This document shows positions 29,092 through 36,779 of a stretch of DNA of 64,000 bases, piece by piece. The stretch covers positions 154,236 through 218,235 of the forward strand of contig NZ_JAEMHK010000009.1 of the NCBI RefSeq assembly GCF_016458235.1. Direction: 5' to 3'. This DNA is from Geomonas propionica (GTDB lineage Bacteria > Desulfobacterota > Desulfuromonadia > Geobacterales > Geobacteraceae). A program made the translations under genes and the position numbers. Positions within the stretch are counted from its first letter, which is position 1. Every line of letters starts with the position of its first letter. Below the pieces are notes generated by a model. The model had not been told where the DNA came from. It did not search any database and saw only the letters and a list, made by a program, of their open reading frames with translations.

Positions 29092-32000
29092 ATGCACCAC
29101 TCGAGGAAAAAGGTCGTCAAGTCGGCCGCCATATCCTCCGCAGTCCTGTTAGGGCTCGCGGCAGGGTCGGCGCTGGCCGCTACCGGCGACCACACCAACA
29201 TCATCCTTAAAGACTGGCAGGGCCAGGAGATCGCCCGTCCGCTGGACGGCAGCGCGGCTCCCGCCTACAGCGTGAAGCAAACCTGCTTCGGCACCAACAA
29301 CGGTGTCGCCTGCCATGGCAACAGCACCGTCGGCAACGCGAAGTTCAGCTACGACGACATCGAAAGGCACAGCTACCACACCCAGCTGGGCGCCAACGAG
29401 TTCAAGGGCTTCAACCCGGCCAACCCCGACGCCTACAACCCCTACACCGGATCCGGCGACAAGTGGCGTCCGGGCGCAGGCCCCCAGGGCAAGAACTGGG
29501 TGCAGAGCCCGGGCCACTTCGGGAGCTGGTGACCGCCCTCCGCTCGCCAGTTGGCGAGAGCATATAAAGACGGCGCAGGCGCAAGCTACAGCGGCAGCAC
29601 CAACCAGTTCGTGACCGTTCCCTTCGGCAGCGTGCTGGTCGATGCCACCAACCCCGGCGCGGGCCAGCAGGCCAACCCCACCGGCAAGTTCTTCGAAATC
29701 TTCTCCTTCGGCGCCGACACCGGTGCCGGTCAGCTCGCTTACAAGCAGAAGGTGGACAACTCCAACGCGGGCGTCATGCGCGACTGCGCCGAGTGCCACG
29801 TCGGCGGCGGCATGAACGAGTACGCCTACGCCAACATGCCGACCGCGGCCTACGATCCGGCCGCCCGTACCTCCCTGCGCAGCTTCGACTTCGGCACCGC
29901 GGTCACCGCCTGGAACTACTTCGTCGACATCTTCAACACCGACGTGACCAAGCGCGGCGACGTAGTCAAGCAGGACTACGCCCAGACCGGCGTCCTGGAG
30001 ATGGACTGCCTCATGTGCCACCAGACCGGCTACGACTGGGCGGCTCGCAAGGAAGCGGTACGCAAGGGCGAGTTTGACGCATCCCGCGCCGTCGGCGCCA
30101 AGCTGGTCAACAGCGTCGCCAGCGGCACCCAGGTCTTCTACAACTACACCGCCGTCAAGACCAACGCCACCGGCAAGCTCTACGTCGACCTGAGCAGCAC
30201 CCTGAACAGCAAGCCCACCTCCTCCAACTGTGCCTCCTGCCACCAGTCGCAGTACAACGTCGACTGGAAGAAGCGTGGCGAACAGTGGCTGGAAGGGCAG
30301 GAAGTCCACTACAGCCTTGGCTGCATGGCCTGCCACCAGCGCAAGGACGTGACCAACCCGCAAGTCGGCACCTCCGGTCTGGTCACCGATGCCAAGCTCG
30401 GCCTGTGCGATCCCGCCAAGGGTGGGGCTTCTGATTTCGATGCCATGTGGAACAAGCTTGACACCGTCAACTTCAAACATTGCACCGATTGCCACGAGCC
30501 GACCGGCACCCCGGCCTGGCCGACCTACGGCGCTCCCAATTCCGAGAACGCCCACACCACCAAGGGGCTGAACGCCAAGATTGCCTTCGACAAGAACGGC
30601 GCTCCGGCCAGCCACATGGAAATCATGGACTGCACCGCCTGCCACATCAACAAGAACTTCGATGGCGGCGCCATGGTTGACGGCACCGGTGCCGACCTGG
30701 AAGGGCGCGTGGCGCTGCACGACGAGCCGCAGGTCGCCCGCGACATGAAAGGCACCGACGGCAACGCGCTGTACTGGAACAACGGCAAGCTCTATGGGGC
30801 CAACCTCTTGACCTCCTCGTTCCTGCGCGACATGAACGGCATGGATGCCGCCAACTTCGGCCTCGACGGCAACAACGACGGCCGCAACGCCGGCATGGAT
30901 ACCCTGCTGCAGACCCACATCAACGACCTGAACAACGCCGTGGGCGCCAAAGCGGTGACCATGGAGAAAAATGCCGACGGCAGCTGGGTCAACGAGGCAG
31001 AGATGTCCGCCCTCTACGCCAGGATCAACGGCGACAGCACCGGCACCGCCTCCGCCGGCGATCAGACCAAGCTTTCCGGCGGTCTGAAGCAGCTTCTGGG
31101 CATCAGCGACGCCAACAACGACTACAAGCTGATCCCGAAATTGTCCGTCCTGATGGTCCCCTTCAAGGCGAGCCACAACATCGCCCGCACCGCCACCATG
31201 GCGTGGGGTAAAGGCGGCTGCTCCGACTGCCACGGCGACAAGAAAGGGTTCTACAACGGCGCCTACCCGATCCTCGGCAACATGAGCGGCGTCGACAGCA
31301 ACGGCAAGAACAAGTTCCGCTTCTACTCCAACCAGGTCACCACCTTCACCAAGGTCAACGGCCTGGCCGACACCACCGACTCTCACCCGAGCGTCGTCAC
31401 CAAGAAGGGCGACAGGACCGTACCGGTCACCCTGCTGACCAAGTTCGACGGCCCGTATGTCAACAACACCCTCGCCGTCGACAACCAGACCCTGCGCAAC
31501 ATCGACAGGAGCGAGGTGATCTACGAGGCGACCTTCCAGGCCCGCGACACCGCCTGGTACACCGCCATCACCGGTGCCGCCCCGGCCGCTTCCTGCTCCG
31601 GCCCGACCAGCCCGTTCTACTGCGCCACCCCGACCGGTGTCAGCACCCAGGATGCCGTGAAGTCCAAGGCGACCTCCACCAAGGGTTGGCTGCTCAAGGT
31701 CGAGGTACGTCCGGCCGGTGATGCCAGCGTGAACAGCATCACCTTCCGCACCGCTCAGCTCGGCAAGGACAACGCCACCACCATGGCTGAAGTCGTGGCT
31801 GCACTGCCGGCAAGCTTCACCACCAACCCCGACTTCACCGTCACCGAGGCGGGCGGGGCACTCACCATCACCGCCGCAGCAGGCAAGGAGATCCGTATCT
31901 CCTCGCAGACCGACTCCGGCCCGCTTGGGCTCAAGGGCAAGGTCTACAAGGCCGACCCGATCGTGCGCGGCGGCAACAGCTACGCCACCCGTGACGCCTA

Positions 32001-32598
32001 TGTCGGCTACCTGAACACCCTGACCAGCCCGGCGGCATTCGGCATCGGTATCGACCCGGTCGCCTCCATCAACCCCATCGCCGACGCCAGCGCCATCGAC
32101 CTCGGCGTGCAGGTGAAGCAAAGCGTCGACGTCGCCCTGTCCGCTCCCGCGGCACAGACCAACGGCGGCATCGAGGTGGGCAACGTGACCTACGCCTGGA
32201 GCAGCAGCGACGGCGTGGTCACCAGCCCGAGCTCCAGGACCGCGGCCAGCGTCAAGTTCGCCACCCTGGGCACCAAGACCATCACCCTCACGGTAACCGA
32301 TGAAGAGGGCAAGGTCAGCCGGACCAGCACCAACGTCACGGTCATCCTGCCGCCGATCACCATCGGCTGGGATGGCGTCAACGACATCGCCACCTTCACG
32401 AACTTCCCCGTGGGCACCGCCTCCGTGAAAGTCGCCTGGGGCGACGGTTTCAGCACCACCAAGAGCGGCACCGCCGTTATCGACCCGCTCAACGTGAAAC
32501 ACCTGTATTCGACCGGCACCGCCAAGACCATCAAGTTCTACTGCTATAACGGAACTGGCGCGCAGATCGGCTACCAGCAGGCGACCATCACCCCCTAA
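29092..32598 (+). CDS. Giant octahaem cytochrome with predicted selenocysteine (UGA 29530) and C-terminal PKD-like modules
   Basis: 1168 aa if the TGA at 29530-29532 is Sec147. ATG 29092 has AAGGAGG 6 nt upstream and starts a signal peptide (HHSRKKVVKSAAISSAVLLG...). Haem motifs: CX8CH (C65...C74-H75), then CAECH, CLMCH, CASCH, CMACH, CTDCH, CTACH, CSDCH. The context GSW-TGA-PPSARQL aligns with GKW-TGA-PPSLRQV in the paralogue at 19013 and with GKWSPFYNRQL at 23367. The PKD-like tail is almost identical at DNA level to that of the first selenocytochrome. The half after the TGA lacks a signal peptide and a ribosome site, so it could not mature as a c-type cytochrome by itself. Confidence 0.8.
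29530..29558 (+). promoter_or_regulatory. Candidate bacterial SECIS element (UGA 29530-29532 plus hairpin 29543-29558)
   Basis: CTCGCC (29543-29548) pairs with GGCGAG (29553-29558) around loop AGTT, which begins 16 nt after the UGA, exactly as in the paralogue. The two outer pairs change from T-A, C-G to C-G, T-A relative to 19488-19503, which is compensatory. Confidence 0.7.
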
Positions 32599-32627
32599 TG
32601 GGGCCAAGCTGAATCCATGTTGAACCC

Positions 32628-32659
32628 GGCCCGGAGGAGCGATCCTCCGGGCCTTTTTT
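32628..32659 (+). terminator. Rho-independent terminator after the second selenocytochrome
   Basis: The 11-bp perfect stem GGCCCGGAGGA (32628-32638) / TCCTCCGGGCC (32643-32653), loop GCGA, then six T residues. Confidence 0.9.
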
Positions 32660-32662
32660 CGC

Positions 32663-32691
32663 TTGACCGTATCCGGTTTTCCGGATATGTT
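32663..32691 (+). promoter_or_regulatory. Promoter and ArsR-type operator of the arsR-hgcAB operon
   Basis: TTGACC (32663-32668) and TATGTT (32686-32691) are separated by exactly 17 bp. The spacer carries the 18-bp palindrome TATCCGG-TTTT-CCGGATA (32670-32687), which overlaps the -10 and is well placed for repression by the ArsR protein encoded next. Transcription would start near 32698, at or next to the likely start codon. Confidence 0.7.
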
Positions 32692-32698
32692 TTCCCGC

Positions 32699-33100
32699 AT
32701 GGAAAACTTAGCGCTCCTGTTTCAGTCTCTCGACGATCAGACCCGCCTGCGCCTTTTGGCGCTCCTCATCGAAGCCGGGGAATTGTGCGTCTGCGATCTG
32801 GTGGCCGTGCTCAAACTCCCCCAGTCGACCGTTTCCCGCCAGCTCGGCATCCTGAAAAGCGCCGGCTGGGTGCAGGGGAGGCGGGTGGGGGCCTGGAACC
32901 ATTACTCCATCGCCACCTCGCTCGAGCCGGTGCAGCAGTTCCTGATGCCGGTCTTGCGCAACTTCCTGCTGGTCACGGAAACGGCGCGGGAGGACCTGGT
33001 GCGGCTGCGGCAACGCCGCGATCCGGCCTGCTGTTCCGGCGGGGTTGCATCCAAAAAAACGGATACTGCGGGGCGCGCCCCCGGGGAGGAACAGTCATGA
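32699..33100 (+). CDS. ArsR-family transcriptional regulator
   Basis: 133 aa from ATG 32699; an in-frame ATG at 32687 is an alternative. The winged helix carries ELCVCDLVAVLKLPQSTVSRQLGILKSAGW, where CVCD is the classic metal-binding motif of ArsR-type metalloregulators. The C-terminal end has a vicinal Cys pair (DPACCSGG) that could also bind thiophilic metals. It overlaps hgcA by 4 bp (ATGA), so it is co-translated with it. It probably represses its own operon through the palindrome in the promoter. Arsenic is the typical inducer of CVC-type ArsR proteins; mercury or another thiophilic ion is conceivable given the hgcAB cargo. Confidence 0.9.
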   Translation: MENLALLFQSLDDQTRLRLLALLIEAGELCVCDLVAVLKLPQSTVSRQLGILKSAGWVQGRRVGAWNHYSIATSLEPVQQFLMPVLRNFLLVTETAREDLVRLRQRRDPACCSGGVASKKTDTAGRAPGEEQS

Positions 33101-34260
33101 GCGAAGAGACCCAGATGCGCCGCTTCAAGAAGATCGAGATGAAAAAGCCTGCTTCCTCCTCTTGCGCGTCGGAACTCGGAGCGAACCCCGATGCGCCCCC
33201 CTGCTGAGGCCCTCCCACCTCCGCCGGCGGCGGAGAGATCACCGATCAAGTCCCCGGTTTCCTCGGCTGGGTTGCCGCGGGAAGTCGTCGGGCGCCGCGC
33301 ATCAGCGGCAGCCTGACCTGGGCCGACCACTGGGGCGCCTGCCTGGCGCGCTGGGGGATCAACAGGATGACCTTCATGGTCCCGCCGGGCCTCTACGCCA
33401 TCGGCACACCCGACGCGCAGGCGCCGGTCGTGGTGACCGCCAACTACAAGATGAGCTACGACATCGTGCGCCGGGCCCTGTCTGGCAGAAACGTCTGGCT
33501 CCTGGTCCTGGAAACCTACGGCATCAACGTCTGGTGCGCGGCAGGGAAGGGGACCTTCGGCACAGGCGAACTGGTGCGCCGCATCGAAGCGAGCGGTCTC
33601 GCCCAGGCCGTCAGCCATCGGCGCCTGATCCTCCCCATCCTGGGAGCGGCCGGGGTGTCGGCGCACCGGGTCAAGCAGAGAAGCGGCTTCGAGGTCGTCT
33701 ACGCCACCGTGCGTGCGGACGATCTCCCGGCTTACTTGGACCAGGGCGGCACCGCCACCCCTGCCATGCGCGAGCTTCGCTTCAACTGGTACGACCGCCT
33801 GGTGCTGATCCCGGTGGAAATCGTCCTGGCCGCGAAGCCGGTGGCCCCGGTCGCAGCGCTTCTCTACCTCGGGGCCCGTCTCTTTTGGGGTGCCGATGCC
33901 GCTGCCGCGACGGCGCTTGCCTTTCTCGGGGCGGTCTTGACCGGGATCGCCGCCGGACCGCTTTTGTTGCCGCTGCTTCCCGGCAGGAGCTTCGCGGTCA
34001 AGGGCGCCTGCGCCGGGCTCCTCTACTGCGCGCTCCTCTATGCCCTCGCCGCAGGGGTGAGGTGGGGCGGGGCGGCGACCGCGGCCTGCTTCCTGGCGCT
34101 TCCGGCGGTCTCCGCGTTCTACACGCTCAACTTCACCGGCTGTACCACCTACACCTCCAAGTCGGGGGTGAAGAAGGAGATGCGCCTGGGACTGCCGATC
34201 ATGGCGGGTGCCCTGGGCGTTGCGCTCATCATCGTCATAGCCGGACGGCTGCTGGTCTGA
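33097..34260 (+). CDS. hgcA: Mercury-methylation corrinoid protein HgcA with predicted selenocysteine (UGA 33205)
   Basis: 387 aa if TGA 33205-33207 is read as Sec37. The diagnostic cap-helix motif NVWCAAGK is present (Cys147, the expected cobalt ligand), preceded by GLYAIGTPD and VTANYKMSYD and followed by GTFGTGELVRRI, then a C-terminal membrane domain of about five helices. The first ATG after the TGA (33367) would delete conserved N-terminal sequence (QVPGFLGW, RISGSLTWADH, ARWGINRM), and no ATG, GTG or TTG lies in frame between the TGA and that ATG. The frame upstream of the TGA is continuous with a start at 33097 overlapping arsR (ATGA) and ends in APPC just before the TGA, making a Cys-Sec pair. 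HgcA passes a methyl group from its cobalamin to Hg(II). Alternative: sequencing error or a decayed N-terminus. Confidence 0.85.
33205..33235 (+). promoter_or_regulatory. Candidate bacterial SECIS element in hgcA (UGA 33205-33207 plus hairpin 33219-33235)
   Basis: CTCCGCC (33219-33225) pairs perfectly with GGCGGAG (33229-33235) around a GGC loop that begins 18 nt after the UGA with G first. Distance, stem length and loop G fit the bacterial SECIS model. Confidence 0.6.
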
Positions 34261-34270
34261 GGGGGAAGCT

Positions 34271-34564
34271 ATGAAAGGTTTCAGGTATCTGGAAGGGGTA
34301 GCGACGCTGGAGCTTTCCAGCGCGCTGTGCATCGGCTGCGGCAGGTGTGTCGAGGTCTGCCCGCACCAGGTGTTCCGCATGGAAGAGAAACGCGCGCTGA
34401 TCGCGGACCGGGACGCCTGCATGGAATGCGGCGCCTGTGCGCTCAACTGCCCCGCCGCCGCGCTCAAGGTGGACGCCGGAGTCGGCTGCGCCAGCGGCAT
34501 GATCCACGAGTGGCTCAGGGAGAAGAAGCTCCCCGGCCTCAGCGGCGGGGGGTGTTGCGGATAG
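34271..34564 (+). CDS. hgcB: Mercury-methylation ferredoxin HgcB
   Basis: 97 aa, 2x[4Fe-4S] ferredoxin with CIGCGRCVEVCP and CMECGACALNCP, the conserved lone cysteine in VGCASGMI, and the C-terminal GGGCCG with a vicinal Cys pair. These are the defining features of HgcB. It begins about 10 bp after hgcA, as in known hgcAB pairs. Its role is to reduce the corrinoid of HgcA and probably to hand Hg(II) over through the C-terminal cysteines. With hgcA it predicts an Hg-methylating organism. Confidence 0.96.
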   Translation: MKGFRYLEGVATLELSSALCIGCGRCVEVCPHQVFRMEEKRALIADRDACMECGACALNCPAAALKVDAGVGCASGMIHEWLREKKLPGLSGGGCCG

Positions 34565-34644
34565 CCCCCGCCGCAGCTTGACTATCAAACTATGTATGTT
34601 AAAACCTCCTAATGCGCGAAGGGGGCAGCTAAAGGAGGCAGAAC

Positions 34645-34944
34645 ATGAAAGAGAAGCAGATGGTCAAGATCAGCTCATGCAACGTGACTCAATGCGCCTA
34701 CAATAAGCACAATTCCTGCCACACGCTCGCCATCACGGTCGGCGGCCCCACCGATATTTGCCCCGAGTGCGACACCTTTATGCAGGGGAGCCAGAGGGGG
34801 GGGATCGTCGACGTTCAGGGAGGCATCGGCGCTTGCAAGGTGGAGAACTGCAGCTACAACCAGTCCCTCGAATGCACGGCTCCCGCCGTCGACGTCGGCA
34901 TGCACGAGTCGCATCCCGACTGCTTCACCTACAAGCCGAAATAG
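34645..34944 (+). CDS. Protein with two DUF1540 Cys-rich domains
   Basis: 99 aa, AAAGGAGG upstream of ATG 34645. Two DUF1540 repeats: ISSCNVTQCAYNKHNSCHT...CPECDTF and IGACKVENCSYNQSLECTA...HPDCFTY. The regularly spaced cysteines suggest metal binding. It follows hgcB by 80 bp, where a weak TTGACT (34578-34583) could start a separate transcript. The function of DUF1540 is unknown to me; proximity to hgcAB and a ferredoxin could mean a metal or redox role but this is only context. Confidence 0.85.
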   Translation: MKEKQMVKISSCNVTQCAYNKHNSCHTLAITVGGPTDICPECDTFMQGSQRGGIVDVQGGIGACKVENCSYNQSLECTAPAVDVGMHESHPDCFTYKPK

Positions 34945-35094
34945 CCCGTCGCCACATTCACCATTCCCCAAGAACCGCAGCCCCCTTCCGCAGTGCGCAC
35001 TTTTGCTCCCGCCCCCGCCCCGGACGGGTTCGACATTTGCCGATGTTCGTGTATCGTTGATCCGTTTCGCAGCTTCGATCCGGAGGGAGTAACG

Positions 35095-35310
35095 ATGCCG
35101 AGTCAGGTGTACGTCGATCAGCAGCTGTGTATAGGGTGCGGGCTGTGCGTGAGCATCCTCCCCGGGGTGTTCCGGCTGAACGGGGAGGGCGTCTCCGAGG
35201 TGTACGGCCAGGGGAACGCGGACAGGGAGAAGATCCAACAGGCGATCGAGAGTTGCCCGGTCAACTGTATCGCTTGGGCGTTGACGTCGCGCGCCGGGGA
35301 GGGACCATGA
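35095..35310 (+). CDS. Small ferredoxin with one [4Fe-4S] cluster
   Basis: 71 aa from ATG 35095 (GGAGGGAG upstream; the frame is open from 34993 without features). CIGCGLC near the N-terminus and CPVNCI near the C-terminus supply the cluster ligands in the pattern of Fer4_13-type single-cluster ferredoxins; the usual fourth Cys of the first motif is replaced (SILPGVF). It is translationally coupled to the next gene (ATGA overlap). An electron-transfer protein of the cytoplasm; partner unknown. Confidence 0.88.
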   Translation: MPSQVYVDQQLCIGCGLCVSILPGVFRLNGEGVSEVYGQGNADREKIQQAIESCPVNCIAWALTSRAGEGP

Positions 35311-35579
35311 CATCCGGACTGAAAGACGAGCGGCTGCAGGAGCTTTCCGAGAGCAACTACGTGATGCTGAAAGAGGTCTACTGCCTGTCGCAGCAGTTGA
35401 AGGGGCTGGTGGACCGGCTGCACCTGAGCTATTTGAAGCAGGGAGTCGTTCTGGAGATGGACACGGTGATGGCGATCAAGCTGACCTCGGACCGTCTCTA
35501 CGAGGGTTTGGAGCGCTATATCCGTCCTGAGTGCGACCCCGACAGTGCCTACGACCCCGCCAAGCCGGAAACCGAGTGA
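35307..35579 (+). CDS. Small helical protein of unknown function coupled to a ferredoxin
   Basis: 90 aa beginning at ATG 35307, which overlaps the ferredoxin stop by 4 bp. It is mostly charged amphipathic helix (ERLQELSESNYVMLKEVYCL, QQLKGLVDRLHLSYLKQG) with no known motif. Co-translation suggests it works with the ferredoxin. I do not recognise the family. Confidence 0.7.
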   Translation: MTSGLKDERLQELSESNYVMLKEVYCLSQQLKGLVDRLHLSYLKQGVVLEMDTVMAIKLTSDRLYEGLERYIRPECDPDSAYDPAKPETE

Positions 35580-35603
35580 AACCAGAAAGCCCGAAAACCG
35601 TTA

Positions 35604-35693
35604 GCCACGGAGAAAATCTGAGAACTTCTGAGAAAACCAAAAACGCTTCTTCTGTTTTTGACGTCTCAGATTTCCTCAGATTTTCTCCGTGGC
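35604..35693. repeat. Long inverted repeat (19-bp perfect arms)
   Basis: GCCACGGAGAAAATCTGAG at 35604-35622 has its exact reverse complement at 35675-35693. Shorter CTGAG/CTCAG repeats lie inside, and the flanking sequence is partly complementary too. It follows a gene end and is non-coding; it resembles a palindromic intergenic repeat or small MITE. Confidence 0.8.
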
Positions 35694-35718
35694 CAATGGT
35701 TCTTGCCGTTAAAAGAGA

Positions 35719-35742
35719 AAGCCCGTCGTTTCCGGCGGGCTT
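35719..35742. terminator. Hairpin terminator between convergent genes
   Basis: A 10-bp stem (AAGCCCGTCG at 35719-35728 with CGGCGGGCTT at 35733-35742, one G-T pair) with a 4-nt loop and T-rich flanks on both strands. Confidence 0.7.
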
Positions 35743-35768
35743 CTTCGTTTCTTCCGGCGCAGGCGGCG

Positions 35769-36248
35769 CTAGAGCTCCTGCCTGTTGCTGAACTCGCTCC
35801 AGGCCAGGAAGGTCTTCGGGGTCTCCACGAAGGAGTAGATGTTGGTCACCTTTTGCAGGTGGCGCCGCTCCTCCTGGGCCAGCATGAGGAGTCCTTTACG
35901 GGTGGTCTGGTCCGTTGCCGCCGAAGCCAGTTCCTCGTAGAAGCGGATGTCCTGTTCCTCGTTGGCTACCGCGAACCGGTACAGGTTCGGGTCCCGTCCC
36001 GTTTCTTCCAGCAGTTCGCGCTGGCTGAGCAGCGGTCTGAACCGGCAGACATTGTTGGTCAGTCCGTCCAGTCGGGCTCCCTCCATCCTTTTTCTGAGCC
36101 TTCTCAGTTTCCTTTGATGTTCCTCTTCCGATGCCGCCAGCATGGAGAAGAGCACCTTCATCTCAGGCTCCATGGCTTCAGCTTCAAGTCCTCGATAGTA
36201 TGTCTTTGTTTCTTCCTCTATTTTTATGGCGCAGTCGAAAATGTTCAT
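35769..36248 (-). CDS. Ferritin-like / rubrerythrin-type di-iron protein
   Basis: 159 aa from the ATG at 36248 (AAGGGGG upstream). It is all-helical with Glu and ExxH motifs of a ferritin-like di-iron domain: EEETKTYYRGLE, ASEEEHQRKLRRL, ANEEQDIRFYEEL and AQEERRHLQKV. No C-terminal rubredoxin domain is present. Such proteins handle iron or peroxide. It is monocistronic, flanked by repeats and convergent with the ferredoxin operon. Confidence 0.85.
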   Translation of the reverse strand: MNIFDCAIKIEEETKTYYRGLEAEAMEPEMKVLFSMLAASEEEHQRKLRRLRKRMEGARLDGLTNNVCRFRPLLSQRELLEETGRDPNLYRFAVANEEQDIRFYEELASAATDQTTRKGLLMLAQEERRHLQKVTNIYSFVETPKTFLAWSEFSNRQEL

Positions 36249-36358
36249 GGTGTTCCCCCTTGCTATCAGGCAAAGCGTGACAGGCACCTCTAGTGCCGAT
36301 ATTTAATTATAACAAAACACCGATCACAAAAGATACTCAGCTTTCTCCTACAGCTTCA

Positions 36359-36444
36359 ACGCAAGGCCGCCGAGCCAAGGCGCAAAGGAACCTTCTTCAT
36401 GCCTTTGATTGTTTGTCTCTGCGTCTTTGCGCCTTTGCGTTAAT
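36359..36444. repeat. Inverted repeat of the CGCAAAGGCGCAAAG type, copy 1
   Basis: A left arm (36359-36392) with GCCAAGGCGCAAAGGAA pairs with a right arm (36417-36444) reading CTTTGCGCCTTTGCGTTAA. A damaged half-copy follows at 36462-36486. Confidence 0.65.
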
Positions 36445-36579
36445 AAAAACGGAATGTTAACGCCAGGCCGCGGAGCCGCTAAGAAGAGCGGGGCACGGTT
36501 TTAACCCCGATGTTCTGTAAGTTTTTGTTGCTGTGTTGTCTAGCGCCTTTGCGTCTTTGCGTGAGATCGAGTTCAAGAC

Positions 36580-36684
36580 TCAACGCAAAGCCGCAGAGCC
36601 GCAAAGGCGCAAAGAGAAACTGCAAGCCTGCAGTCCCGGTTTTGCCTGTCCTTGCGTCTTAGCGCCTTGGCGCCTTTGCGTTAA
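36580..36684. repeat. Inverted repeat of the CGCAAAGGCGCAAAG type, copy 2
   Basis: The left arm (36580-36619: AACGCAAAGCCGCAGAGCCG and on) and right arm (36651-36684: ending GCGCCTTTGCGTTAA) form an imperfect palindrome related to copy 1. Additional GCGTCTTTGCG at 36551-36561 belongs to the same family. Confidence 0.65.
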
Positions 36685-36779
36685 GCCTTTCGTTTCCCTC
36701 GTTTACGCTCTGGAAAAATCTCCCCGATTCGGTTATTGTTCTTCTCCCAACAAGGGGAAGATTTTCCCGGAGGTGTCGC

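Larger units (their letters stand above)
36249..36779. other. Repeat-rich intergenic region
   Basis: About 530 bp without a supported gene. It contains the GCAAAG-type inverted repeats described separately, short A+T-rich DNA (36300-36345), and the ribosome site GGAGG at 36769-36773 for the EamA gene. Confidence 0.6.

Noticed and set aside
23400..32700. Very long reverse-strand frames antisense to the giant cytochromes (23400-26432 and 29149-32700).
   Set aside because: They mirror GC-rich forward genes. They have no signal, motif or ribosome site and show the low-complexity Gly/Val/His composition of antisense shadow frames.
33097..33207. A separate 36-aa peptide gene between arsR and hgcA.
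   Set aside because: It is in frame with hgcA, coupled to arsR, and followed by a SECIS-like hairpin, so it is better explained as the N-terminus of HgcA.
33367..34260. HgcA starting at ATG 33367.
   Set aside because: Conserved HgcA sequence is encoded upstream of this ATG in the same frame, and no ribosome site precedes it.
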